56,146 nucleotides of DNA from Abiotrophia sp. HMSC24B09 (GTDB lineage: Bacteria > Bacillota > Bacilli > Lactobacillales > Aerococcaceae): the NCBI RefSeq assembly GCF_001815865.1, contig NZ_KV822210.1:212343-268488 (forward strand). Direction: 5' to 3'. Below, piece after piece: positions 7,466-15,265 of the stretch. Made by a program: the position numbers and the translations under genes. The notes under the pieces are model-generated. The model did no database searches, was not told where the DNA came from, and saw only the letters and a program-made list of their open reading frames with translations. The stretch's first letter is position 1; the number at the start of each line of letters is the position of its first letter.

Positions 7466-8200
7466 ATGAGTCGATATCTTAAGCGAATTATGATACTGCT
7501 TGTATTGGTAGGAATATCAACATTTACCTATACGCGATGGATGGGCCATATGGCTCTGCGTAACTTCGATTACTTAGAAAAATTTTACCCCACTAAGGAT
7601 TTAAGAGAGTTGTTCAAATACTTCCCGGAAGATTTTGCGATTATCCATATTAGGGAATTTGCTGAAGCAGGAAGCTCCGGGAAATCCATAAGAATCATTA
7701 TAAAAGGTGAGAGTAAAACTCAAAAGATTAGTGCAATAGCTGAACTCTACAAGGTTCTTCCGGATAAAAATGACCAGAAAATAGAGACCGTAAATCTTAC
7801 CTATAAGGGTGGCGTGTCCTTTGACATTCCAAAAGACAAGCAGATTTCTAATTATCTCAATGATTTTGAACTCTTAATGGCGAATTATGATTATAGAGCT
7901 GAGGATTTTGCCCAGGCAAAGCCCTTAGACATTTATGATAATCCTGTACAAGGCTATTATGAACGGCGCTATAATTTTGAAGCCACAGATTCGCTTTCAA
8001 GAGACTATGGTGTGGATTTTTCCAGTTCTAAGTATGTGATTGAATTTGGAAAATCGCTGTCACGTTTAGGCGGATTTTTTGATAATACCATACGCATTCG
8101 AATGCAAGATTCCGAATCCAGGAGTAATGAAGCAAGAACGATGATAATTTGTAGCGAAACGATTAGTGCTGCCCGGTCAAATTTAGGCAGCGAGCACTGA
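7466..8200 (+). CDS. Membrane-anchored tandem-lipoprotein-like protein, family A1
   Basis: A 244-residue protein with an N-terminal hydrophobic anchor (about residues 8-24) and no lipobox cysteine, so the body is probably outside the cell and membrane tethered. After WMGHMALRNF it carries the family A core: YPTKDLRELFKYFP, then an extracellular beta-rich region. Four related genes lie downstream; the closest is at 11395. The layout YPxxxLExLFxxFP, a paired-strand region and a late ELLxxFxF segment resembles staphylococcal Csa1 tandem lipoproteins. That relation is inferred by eye. AAAGGAG precedes the ATG. It is the first gene of the cluster. Confidence 0.7.
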   Translation: MSRYLKRIMILLVLVGISTFTYTRWMGHMALRNFDYLEKFYPTKDLRELFKYFPEDFAIIHIREFAEAGSSGKSIRIIIKGESKTQKISAIAELYKVLPDKNDQKIETVNLTYKGGVSFDIPKDKQISNYLNDFELLMANYDYRAEDFAQAKPLDIYDNPVQGYYERRYNFEATDSLSRDYGVDFSSSKYVIEFGKSLSRLGGFFDNTIRIRMQDSESRSNEARTMIICSETISAARSNLGSEH

Positions 8201-8262
8201 CAAATAGACTTAAAGTCTAAGAGCAATCGCTTCATTGGGTTCTAAATGAAAGGGAGAAAGAT

Positions 8263-8658
8263 ATGCGAGTTATAAGAACCTCGTTCATTATTGTCTTTTG
8301 TATAGTAGGTGCGCTATTTTTGGCTTATCAAGGTGTATATTGGATGGTCCAGAATAATAAGAAGGCTCAATACGCAGAGCTTGTTAGCTTCTTTGATTCG
8401 CAGGAAGTAAGGACCGAAATAGAGCAGGTCATCAAATCCGAAGATCCGAAGGCTTTCACTGAGGCAGGAGTAATAAAAAAATATGAATTAGATTATGACA
8501 GCATGGGTGTACGAACCGGTAGAAGTATTCGTGTTCTTATCAATGGGGATCCTAGTTTAAATATAGGGGTTAAATATATATTTGTAAACAATAAATGGCA
8601 AATGAGTATAGTGACTGTTTCCTATGAATTACAAATACTGCTTGAGTCGAAGGAGTGA
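8263..8658 (+). CDS. DUF1310-like small membrane-anchored protein, family B1
   Basis: A 131-residue protein with one N-terminal membrane helix (about residues 7-28) and a small exported domain. The segment AFTEAGVIKKYELDYDS followed by a short strand region matches the DUF1310 pattern of streptococci and lactobacilli (AFTxxGxIKSYxIDxxS). It is paired with a second copy at 9388. The usual PMGG motif is changed here to SMGVRTG. GAAAGGGAG precedes the ATG. DUF1310 proteins have no established function; they often occur as tandem sets. Confidence 0.7.
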   Translation: MRVIRTSFIIVFCIVGALFLAYQGVYWMVQNNKKAQYAELVSFFDSQEVRTEIEQVIKSEDPKAFTEAGVIKKYELDYDSMGVRTGRSIRVLINGDPSLNIGVKYIFVNNKWQMSIVTVSYELQILLESKE

Positions 8659-8760
8659 AGGAGTATTTCGTTTTAGGTCAACATTTCTGTCGGAATAGTT
8701 TATTGGAATTAATTCGGGCGGAATAGGACGTAGGTGTGAGCAGGAGAAGGAGAGCAAAAA

Positions 8761-9312
8761 ATGAACAAGAAGAAACTAATTAAAATACTAGTCATCCTCG
8801 GTATCCTTTATGCCTTGGCTGAACTAGGGCGTTATGTCACCGGTAATGATGCGGATACCAATGCTCGCGTGAAAGAGCCTGGCGAGATTGTCGCGACTTT
8901 TGACAATGGAGACGGGACTTCGGATTACATCCGTCGTAATGGGCGCGTCTTTCAATTAGAAGTGAATTATCCTGGTGGCGGTGCCGACAATAAGGTTATG
9001 ATGAGTATTCGCAATCAGTTTGATTATGGGGCAGTGCATGGTTTTGATAAAGATGTAACCAGTAATCACTTCTTGAGGAATTTCCAGGCCTATCTTGCTG
9101 TCCGCTTCTCATCGGGTGGCTTTGGGTCCGATAGATCGCGTTATCCTTTCGCGGGGGCTGCGACCAACCCCATTTTCACCAAACTCAAGATTAATAATCA
9201 AGCCGCAGATGAGGTGCGAGAGTACACAGACTCGAATGGCAAGACTTGGTATCTCTGGTATTACCGAGATTTGAAACTTAATCTTGGCAATAACGAAGTT
9301 AGTTTTGAATGA
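8761..9312 (+). CDS. Exported protein of unknown family C, copy 1
   Basis: A 183-residue protein with an N-terminal membrane helix (about residues 6-22) and no lipobox. The exported part starts with an IVATFDNGDGTSDYIRRNG motif and ends with LKINNQAADEVREYTD plus a WYLWYY motif and NEVSFE. The same two blocks appear in the genes at 12941 and 13553, so this is a three-member local family. I do not recognise it from elsewhere. AGAAGGAG precedes the ATG. Bases just after the stop look like the end of a family A gene, which suggests recombination here. Confidence 0.65.
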   Translation: MNKKKLIKILVILGILYALAELGRYVTGNDADTNARVKEPGEIVATFDNGDGTSDYIRRNGRVFQLEVNYPGGGADNKVMMSIRNQFDYGAVHGFDKDVTSNHFLRNFQAYLAVRFSSGGFGSDRSRYPFAGAATNPIFTKLKINNQAADEVREYTDSNGKTWYLWYYRDLKLNLGNNEVSFE

Positions 9313-9376
9313 TGAGTGGGAGTTTGAGCAGTATAATTACTCAATTGAATACAGAAGAGATTCTATTAACTTCTAG
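9311..9376 (+). pseudogene. Remnant of the 3' end of a family A gene
   Basis: Bases 9311-9360 align without gaps to 11929-11978 inside the family A gene at 11395, with about 41 of 50 identities by hand count. Read in frame they give DEWEFEQYNYSIEYRRDS against DELDLEKYQYSIEFGREL, ending in TAG at 9374-9376. The fragment has no start of its own and begins at the stop of the preceding family C gene. A second short match, CATGCCAACACC near 9803, lies just after the following gene, as if that gene had been placed inside an old family A copy. Confidence 0.6.
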
Positions 9377-9387
9377 GAGGTTATAAG

Positions 9388-9780
9388 ATGAAAAAGTGCA
9401 AGCAATTCATAAAGAAATGGTATCCCTTCTTGATTGTTATCGGGATGATTTTCGGCCCAATTGTCTATCACGTAGTGGCGGTTCAAGTGGAAATACATAA
9501 TCTAGTCTACGGTCAAGAATTAAAAGACAAACTGGATACTTATTTCACCAAAAGAGATCAGCATGCCTTTACGCCAGAAGGGACTATACAATCTTATGCA
9601 ATTAACCCGAAAACAGTGGAACGCACTCCCATGGGCGGTGTAAGAATTAGTGTATCGGTTAATGGTGATGAATCAGTGCAAGTGAGGTTTATTGTGACTA
9701 GATTTATGCCGAGTAGGGAAATATCGCTAGGTGCAATTGTAGAATCTCAAGAATTTAAAAACCTATTAGAGGGGAACTAG
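9388..9780 (+). CDS. DUF1310-like small membrane-anchored protein, family B2
   Basis: A 130-residue protein with an N-terminal membrane helix (about residues 12-32) and a compact exported domain. AFTPEGTIQSYAINPKTVER followed by TPMGGVRISVSVNG is a good match to the DUF1310 consensus, including the PMGG turn lost in the copy at 8263. The C-terminus EFKNLLEGN is also typical. AGGAGG precedes the ATG inside the AACTTCTAGGAGG box that is repeated before the gene at 12259. No function is known for the family. Confidence 0.75.
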   Translation: MKKCKQFIKKWYPFLIVIGMIFGPIVYHVVAVQVEIHNLVYGQELKDKLDTYFTKRDQHAFTPEGTIQSYAINPKTVERTPMGGVRISVSVNGDESVQVRFIVTRFMPSREISLGAIVESQEFKNLLEGN

Positions 9781-9882
9781 TAAGGACCATCGTGTTCTAG
9801 ACCATGCCAACACCCTTGTGAAGTCGCAGTGATAAAATAGATTCTATTGCAACTCATTCCGCCAGAATAGGAGGTTTCACTC

Positions 9883-10554
9883 ATGAAGAAAAAACTCAGA
9901 CTCCTAATTTTTCTCTGCCTACTAGTCTGCCTAACTGGATGCAAAGTAACCATTGGCGGCTCTATTGAGGAAATGCAAAGTCGCTTCAAAGTTTTAGAAC
10001 GGCTCTATCCCACTGAGAACGTAGAGGATTTGTTTGAGAAGTTCCCTGAGGGTTTCAGTGTGGTTAATCTCTGGATATACGACAACACGGAATTGAGTGT
10101 TGAGGTTAAGGGAAATCCTGATACTCATCAAGTGACGGGGGTAATCGTCCGGCGACCAATTCAGGTTGAAGAGAATATGGTTGAGGAATATAAGAAAGCC
10201 ATCTATTTTGATAGTGGCCAAATGAAGATGGAGGACGGTAGCCAGGTTCCAGAGGAATTTAAGGACTTCCGCTTCTTATTCCAATCCTTCCATTTTGAAG
10301 AAAGCTTCTTTGATACAGCAACTTTTAATGTAAAAAAGACATCTTACACGCCGGGGACCAGCAATTATTTTATTTCATATTATGCCAAGAACGCAGAGCT
10401 AGCCAAATATCTAAAAGTGCCTGAGGATAGCCAATTGAAAGTGCAGTTTGAAGGGGATCTCCAAGATGATGAAGAACATCGATTTAGAAGAATCGTCGAT
10501 GTGGAAGCCGTGGACAGCAGGAAATCGTTTTTCGAAAAAATCCATGCGGAATAG
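9883..10554 (+). CDS. Tandem lipoprotein, family A2 (Csa1/Lpl-like)
   Basis: A 223-residue lipoprotein with a signal peptide ending in the lipobox LTGC, cysteine 20 being the lipidation site. The body holds RLYPTENVEDLFEKFP, a strand-rich region ending in GNPDTHQVTG, EEFKDFRFLFQSF and a final QLKVQFEGDLQDD strand pair. The order of these blocks parallels staphylococcal Csa1 (DUF576) lipoproteins (YPxKNLEDLYD, NxxTxKATGYY, IxNFKFFSQY, LxIDGDI). I infer distant homology or convergence; a profile search would decide. The next gene is a close duplicate. GGAGG precedes the ATG. Confidence 0.75.
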   Translation: MKKKLRLLIFLCLLVCLTGCKVTIGGSIEEMQSRFKVLERLYPTENVEDLFEKFPEGFSVVNLWIYDNTELSVEVKGNPDTHQVTGVIVRRPIQVEENMVEEYKKAIYFDSGQMKMEDGSQVPEEFKDFRFLFQSFHFEESFFDTATFNVKKTSYTPGTSNYFISYYAKNAELAKYLKVPEDSQLKVQFEGDLQDDEEHRFRRIVDVEAVDSRKSFFEKIHAE

Positions 10555-10631
10555 ATGACGGAGAATGATAGCTTTGTCTAAATATCTGCTGACGAGAACG
10601 ATTCTTACTTTAATGTGAGGGAGGTTTCACC

Positions 10632-11303
10632 ATGAAGAAAAAACTAAGACTCCTAATTTTTCTCTGCCTGATAGTCTTCCTAACTGGCTGCAAAGTAACC
10701 ATTGGCGGCTCTATTGAGGAAATGCAAAGTCGCTTCAAGGTTTTAGAGCGGCTCTATCCTACTGAGAACGTAGAGGGTTTGTTTGAAAAGTTCCCTGATG
10801 GTTTCAGCGTGGTTAATCTCTGGCTATACAACAATACGGAGTTGCGTGTTGAGGTTAAGGGAAATCCTGATACCCATCAAGTGACAGGAATGATCGTCCA
10901 GCGACCAATTCAGGTTGAAGAGAATATGGTTGAGGAATATAAGAAAGCCATCTATTTTGATAGTGGCCAAATGAAGATGGAGGACGGTAGCCAGGTTCCA
11001 GAGGAATTTAAGGATTTCCGCTTCTTATTCCAATCCTTCCATTTTAAAGAAAGTTTCTTTGATATGGCAACATTTAATGTAAAAAAGACATCTTACACGC
11101 CGGGAACCAGCAATTACTTTATTTCATATTATGCCAAAAACGAAGAGTTAGCCAAATACCTAAAAGTGCCTGAGGATAGCCAATTGAAAATACAGTTTGG
11201 TGGCGACATCAAGGATGATGAAGAACATAAATTTAAACGGACTATTAGTATTGAAGCAACTAAACAGATAATACTGGTTTCTGAGATAATAAGGGCTGAG
11301 TAG
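10632..11303 (+). CDS. Tandem lipoprotein, family A3, recent duplicate of the gene before it
   Basis: A 223-residue lipoprotein, nearly identical to its upstream neighbour over the first 200 residues and diverging in the last twenty (IEATKQIILVSEIIRAE against VEAVDSRKSFFEKIHAE). The lipobox is LTGC with cysteine 20. The ribosome binding site box GGAGGTTTCAC before the ATG is also duplicated. High identity at DNA level shows a recent tandem duplication, while the different C-termini suggest recombination with another family member. Presumed surface exposed; role unknown. Confidence 0.75.
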   Translation: MKKKLRLLIFLCLIVFLTGCKVTIGGSIEEMQSRFKVLERLYPTENVEGLFEKFPDGFSVVNLWLYNNTELRVEVKGNPDTHQVTGMIVQRPIQVEENMVEEYKKAIYFDSGQMKMEDGSQVPEEFKDFRFLFQSFHFKESFFDMATFNVKKTSYTPGTSNYFISYYAKNEELAKYLKVPEDSQLKIQFGGDIKDDEEHKFKRTISIEATKQIILVSEIIRAE

Positions 11304-11394
11304 GAGTATGGGCCTATTAGTTCGATTCGATGAAGATAGAGCGATATAAAATGATGTAGAAGTTAAAGGAAGTCAGGAAAGGTGGAGTTCCATA

Positions 11395-12111
11395 GTGGGA
11401 AAAGTACTTAAATGGCTTGCTATTCTAATAGCCTGCATAGGTTGCATATTTTTCTTAGGGGAGAAGTGGGGCCAACACATGGCAGTACGGAGTTTTGTTT
11501 ATTTAGATCAATTGTACCCTACGAAAAATCTTGAGGATTTATTTGAGGCATTTCCAAAGGGATTCAGTATCTTGCACATAAAGACGTGCTATGAAAACAA
11601 AACAACGATGCAAGTAAGTGTGTATATAATAGGAGATCCTCAGACTAGGTTAATTACTGGGGACGTTGAATTGGAAGCAGATGTTAATGGAAAACGACAA
11701 TCGTTAGAGAAATTCGACATCACCTATCAAGGCGGCACAAGCTTTAATATTCCAACGGATAAAAAGTCATCCCCTTATCTCAAGAATTTCCAGCTCTTAC
11801 TTGCAGGTTTCAGTTATAGAAATGCTGATCTAACCAGTAAGAAACTTGTTCGAGTCTACGATAATCCATCTTACGGACGGTATTATAAGGAGTATCTTCT
11901 TAATGAGCTAGGCCCAATCGAAGGACAAGATGAGTTGGATTTAGAGAAGTATCAATATTCAATTGAATTCGGAAGAGAGTTGGCACCTTTTAATCTCAGA
12001 TTTAGAAGTGATATTGGCATTGACATGCCAACACCTTGGCCACAATCTAAAACATTAGTGAGTGTTCGAGAGGTCATAAGCGGAGACGAGTTTAAGGCGA
12101 CAGAAAAATAG
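11395..12111 (+). CDS. Membrane-anchored tandem-lipoprotein-like protein, family A4
   Basis: A 238-residue protein closest to the gene at 7466: both have a WGxxHMAxRxF linker after the anchor, YPTKxLxxLF, and a DNPxxGxYY insert. The N-terminal hydrophobic segment contains two cysteines (ACIGC); LIAC fits a lipobox but would make a very short signal peptide, so either a helix anchor or a lipoprotein is possible. The start is GTG with AGGTGGAG upstream. Its 3' part is the source match for the remnants at 9311 and about 9803. Confidence 0.65.
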   Translation: MGKVLKWLAILIACIGCIFFLGEKWGQHMAVRSFVYLDQLYPTKNLEDLFEAFPKGFSILHIKTCYENKTTMQVSVYIIGDPQTRLITGDVELEADVNGKRQSLEKFDITYQGGTSFNIPTDKKSSPYLKNFQLLLAGFSYRNADLTSKKLVRVYDNPSYGRYYKEYLLNELGPIEGQDELDLEKYQYSIEFGRELAPFNLRFRSDIGIDMPTPWPQSKTLVSVREVISGDEFKATEK

Positions 12112-12258
12112 GCGAGAAATCAATGACGAGGAATTTAGCTGGAGGTCTTGATTTCTATAAACGAGGATTCGCAAACCTATATTGATGTAGCAATTATTGA
12201 TATGGGTAAACATCTTGTAGGCTTTGATAGAATTAAATAACTTCTAGGAGGGTTCACC

Positions 12259-12930
12259 ATGAAGAAGATTCCGATACTTATCTGTTTGCTGGTCCTGATT
12301 GGACTAGGTGTAGGATGTAATCTAAATAAAAAAGATGATCAGCAAGTGTTGAAGGACAAATTTAGAGTTCTAAAGCAAATCTATCCTACGGACAAAATAG
12401 AAGGCCTATTTAGTCGCTTTCCAAAGGGATTTAAAATTGTGAATCGCCGAAGAGAAGGAGAAATAATAGTTAGTATTGAGTTGATTGGTAATCCTCAGAC
12501 TAAGGAACTGTCCGGACGAATTATACAAGAAGAGATGCGATCTGGAGAACCCGATCCTGAATTATTGAATAAAGAAATCTACTATCAGGATGGGGAATTT
12601 CGGTACGTCGATAACGGAGAAGTTCCGGACTTGCTAAAGGACTTCAAGTTTTTGTTTCAAGTATACGATATTGACAATTTTCTTAGCATAGAATCAGAAC
12701 CTGTGACATTACGCAATTGGCGTACAGCAGGGACAAGCGACTATAGTCTAGTTCATGATGTAAGTGATGACTTGTTAGCGGATTATATCAAGGTGCCTAG
12801 AGGAACAGTTCTTGGAATAAGTGTTAAAGGTGACTTTGATGCAGATGCCAAAGGTAAATTCAAGAAATATATTAGAGTCTGGAATGTTGACTTAGGTAAA
12901 TCAGTATTCGAAATGATTGTGGAAGAGTAG
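12259..12930 (+). CDS. Tandem lipoprotein, family A5
   Basis: A 223-residue protein with a signal peptide that ends GVGC (cysteine 20), an acceptable lipobox. The family A core follows: IYPTDKIEGLFSRFP, LIGNPQTKELSG, LLKDFKFLFQVYDI and a final VKGDFDADAKGKFKKY strand pair. It is clearly diverged from the pair at 9883 and 10632, so it is an older copy. It is preceded by the same AACTTCTAGGAGG box as the gene at 9388. Its stop overlaps the ribosome binding site of the next gene, so the two are cotranscribed. Confidence 0.72.
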   Translation: MKKIPILICLLVLIGLGVGCNLNKKDDQQVLKDKFRVLKQIYPTDKIEGLFSRFPKGFKIVNRRREGEIIVSIELIGNPQTKELSGRIIQEEMRSGEPDPELLNKEIYYQDGEFRYVDNGEVPDLLKDFKFLFQVYDIDNFLSIESEPVTLRNWRTAGTSDYSLVHDVSDDLLADYIKVPRGTVLGISVKGDFDADAKGKFKKYIRVWNVDLGKSVFEMIVEE

Positions 12931-12940
12931 GAGGAGCAGA

Positions 12941-13480
12941 ATGATGAATAAAATTAGAGGTAAATGGAAGCTACTGCTCTTCCTCCTAATATTAGGTGGA
13001 GCTTTCCTAGTGACCCGCCAAGGCGCGGATTCGACTCAAGGCAAGGAGGAGCTAATCGCAACCTTTGACAATGGGATTGGTGGAGTGGATACCATGATTA
13101 GAAATGGTAAAGCCCTAACGCTAAAAGTAAGTTCCAAGTCTGCGAAGATTGAAAGTATCGAATGGAAAGACAAGTCTGCTTTTGATTATAATGCAACTAA
13201 GAAATTAGAAGACGGACAAGCCTCTATTAGTCTTGAGAAGAGCTTCCGGTTAAGACTAGCGGCTGCCTACCAAACTCAGCAATCACTCTATAGCGCCGGA
13301 GCTGGGCACTATCCCCTAGCTGGGGAATCGACAAAGTCTAGTATCAAGAACCTAAAAATCAACGGCCAAGCGGTTGATGAGGTTAAGGAATATGTAGATG
13401 CTGACGGTCATACTTGGTACCTCTGGTACTTCAAGAACCTCAAACTGAAAGAAGACGAGAATGTAGTAAGTTTTGAGTGA
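12941..13480 (+). CDS. Exported protein of unknown family C, copy 2
   Basis: A 179-residue protein with an N-terminal membrane helix (about residues 10-26). It shares with the gene at 8761 the ELIATFDNG motif and the C-terminal INGQAVDEVKEYVDADG, WYLWYF and NVVSFE blocks. An in-frame TTG at 12917 lies inside the previous gene; AGGAGG at 12929-12934 fits the ATG at 12941 (or 12944), which I take as the start. Its last 120 bases are nearly identical to those of the next gene, which shows recent duplication or gene conversion of the 3' end only. Confidence 0.65.
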   Translation: MMNKIRGKWKLLLFLLILGGAFLVTRQGADSTQGKEELIATFDNGIGGVDTMIRNGKALTLKVSSKSAKIESIEWKDKSAFDYNATKKLEDGQASISLEKSFRLRLAAAYQTQQSLYSAGAGHYPLAGESTKSSIKNLKINGQAVDEVKEYVDADGHTWYLWYFKNLKLKEDENVVSFE

Positions 13481-13552
13481 GCCAAAACAGCTAGATCCTC
13501 CCAATATTTGGGTGACTATATTTAATGGCAGAATAGATTTTTAGGACATGGA

Positions 13553-14182
13553 ATGTTAGAGGTGAATAGATTGAAACGCAAATACAAGTTTATAATTTTT
13601 TTGGTAGTATATCTGGGTGTTTTTTATAAATTGGGTTGGTTGAAACCTGAACCCTACACAACGACAACTCAAACGCAAACAAGCGATACTGCTACTACCA
13701 CGACACATTCTGAAACCAAAACCAAAACCGGCATTTCAACGGATGGTGAGGAATTACAGACCTTCAGTTATGGGGAGCTTGGTTCTGATGCCTTAGTCAA
13801 AAAGGGTAAGGATTTTGTTCTGCGGGTCTATTATGGGCCTAAGGAGAATGCTAAAGGTTATGGAATGACCTCTCACTCAGCCTTCAATTATGTTGATCCT
13901 AAGGAAATAGCTCAAAAAGTTGAGAAAGGAGAGAGTTATCGTTTACTAGACCACTGGGTGCAATCAATTTCTAGGTATCAAAAAATGCTAGAAAAAGATC
14001 CGAACGCACGTTATCCTGTTGCAGGAGTAATTAGTTATGAGGGCATTAAGAAACTGCGTATCAACGGCCAAGCAGTTGATGAGATCAAGGAATACGTAGA
14101 CGCTGACGGTCATACCTGGTACCTCTGGTACTTCAAGAACCTCAAACTGAAAGAAGACGGGAATGTGGTAAGCTTCGACTAG
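13553..14182 (+). CDS. Exported protein of unknown family C, copy 3
   Basis: A 209-residue protein with a membrane helix (about residues 10-28), a long Thr-rich low-complexity linker (about residues 37-62) and then the family C domain. The Thr-rich linker is absent from the other two copies and looks like a surface spacer. The C-terminal INGQAVDEIKEYVDADG to NVVSFD block is nearly identical to the previous gene at DNA level. An internal TTG at 13571 with AGAGGTGA upstream is an alternative start that would shorten the N-terminus by six residues. Last gene of the cluster. Confidence 0.6.
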   Translation: MLEVNRLKRKYKFIIFLVVYLGVFYKLGWLKPEPYTTTTQTQTSDTATTTTHSETKTKTGISTDGEELQTFSYGELGSDALVKKGKDFVLRVYYGPKENAKGYGMTSHSAFNYVDPKEIAQKVEKGESYRLLDHWVQSISRYQKMLEKDPNARYPVAGVISYEGIKKLRINGQAVDEIKEYVDADGHTWYLWYFKNLKLKEDGNVVSFD

Positions 14183-14221
14183 TTAGGGCTTGAATAATAA
14201 AACTTACACCAAGCACCGCAA

Positions 14222-14250
14222 TTGCATTCTTACATCAACTTGCATATAAT
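14222..14250 (+). promoter_or_regulatory. Promoter of the thi operon
   Basis: TTGCAT (14222-14227) and TATAAT (14245-14250) with 17 bases between them, directly upstream of the TPP riboswitch. Confidence 0.8.
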
Positions 14251-14256
14251 ATAGAG

Positions 14257-14352
14257 GTAACACAAGGGGTGCCGCGCCTGCGGCTGAGATGGGGCTTTGC
14301 CTCGGACCCTCATAACCTGATGAAGTTAATACTTACGTAGGGATGTGGCAAG
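14257..14352 (+). promoter_or_regulatory. TPP riboswitch (THI box)
   Basis: The conserved pieces appear in order: AAGGGGTGC, GGCTGAGAT, GGACCCTCATAACCTGAT, and ACGTAGGGA. These are the pyrophosphate and pyrimidine sensor helices of the thiamine pyrophosphate riboswitch. A terminator follows at 14369, so ligand binding should switch transcription off. This is direct evidence that the transporter downstream serves thiamine metabolism. Confidence 0.95.
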
Positions 14353-14368
14353 TTGAATCTGACTGATG

Positions 14369-14408
14369 GACTCATCCTGCGCGTCATGCCGGGATGGGTC
14401 TTTATTTA
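14369..14408 (+). terminator. Riboswitch-controlled terminator
   Basis: GACTCATCC (14369-14377) pairs with GGATGGGTC (14392-14400), with one wobble, followed by TTTATTTAT. It is the likely expression platform of the TPP riboswitch. Confidence 0.75.
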
Positions 14409-14464
14409 TCGAGTCCAAACGCAAGTGGGTGTTACGTATTCTCAATAGAAAGGAGACGGTAACC

Positions 14465-15244
14465 ATTAAACAGAGAGTGCATCGCTGGTTTGAATCAAGT
14501 GTGGCTTGGCTGACAGGCTTAGGACTCCTGGCCTTATGGGAAGTGACGGCTCGGCTGGGTATGCTACCGCGTTTTATCATTCCGGCTCCGTCGGCGGTTC
14601 TGGCGGCTATCTGGCAAGATGCCCCTAACCTCTGGCGCAATAGTCGGGTAACCCTAATCCAGGCCTTTATTGGGCTGGGCATTGGGATTGTCTTGGCCTT
14701 TATTCTGGCGGTCATCATGGACCGCTTCAAATGGGTCCACCGGGCCCTCTACCCACTCTTAATCGTATCTCAGACTGTGCCGACGGTGGCTATTGCGCCG
14801 ATTTTGGTCTTGGCCCTGGGCTATGAGATGACGCCTAAGATTGTCTTAGTCGTCTTAACCACGATTTTTCCTATTATCATGAGTATCTTAAGTGGCTTCG
14901 CCCATTGTGACCAGGATGCCTTGCAGTTGCTGAACATGATGGGAGCCAGTCATTGGCAGACCTTGCGCTATGTTAAGATACCGACCAGCCTACATTTCTT
15001 CTTTTCCGGGCTGAAGGTCAGTGTCTCATACGCCTTCGTGAGTTCGGTTGTGGCGGAATGGCTAGGGGGATTCGAGGGTTTGGGCGTCTACATGATTCAG
15101 ACCAAGAAGGCCTTCGCCTACGACAAGATGTTCGCGGTCATTTTCCTCATTTCAGCACTGAGTTTGATTTTCATGGGCCTAGTTGCCTTAATTGAACGAC
15201 TAGCCTTGCCTTGGCGCTCAAGCAAGGCCCCCCATATTTCCTAA
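14465..15244 (+). CDS. thiX: Thiamine-pyrimidine precursor ABC transporter permease (ThiX-like)
   Basis: A binding-protein-dependent permease of about 260 residues with six helices, of the SsuC/TauC/ThiX type; the ABC-facing loop is seen around LLNMMGASHWQTLRYVKIP. With the neighbouring ThiY-like receptor and ATPase it should import a thiamine pyrimidine precursor. The start is unusual. No ATG fits: the open frame extends back into the riboswitch terminator, which cannot be coding. AAAGGAG lies nine bases before an ATT at 14465, with a GTG at 14477 as alternative. I give the ATT position, noting that 14477 is possible. Confidence 0.85.
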   Translation: MKQRVHRWFESSVAWLTGLGLLALWEVTARLGMLPRFIIPAPSAVLAAIWQDAPNLWRNSRVTLIQAFIGLGIGIVLAFILAVIMDRFKWVHRALYPLLIVSQTVPTVAIAPILVLALGYEMTPKIVLVVLTTIFPIIMSILSGFAHCDQDALQLLNMMGASHWQTLRYVKIPTSLHFFFSGLKVSVSYAFVSSVVAEWLGGFEGLGVYMIQTKKAFAYDKMFAVIFLISALSLIFMGLVALIERLALPWRSSKAPHIS

Positions 15245-15265
15245 GATTAGAGGAGTGACACACAC

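Noticed and set aside
9883..11303. Assembly error as cause of the near-identical tandem lipoprotein genes
   Set aside because: The copies differ at scattered bases and in the last twenty codons, so they are two real genes.
14366..14464. N-terminal extension of the thiX reading frame into the riboswitch region
   Set aside because: It overlaps the riboswitch terminator hairpin and lacks a ribosome binding site, and the encoded residues do not resemble permease sequence.
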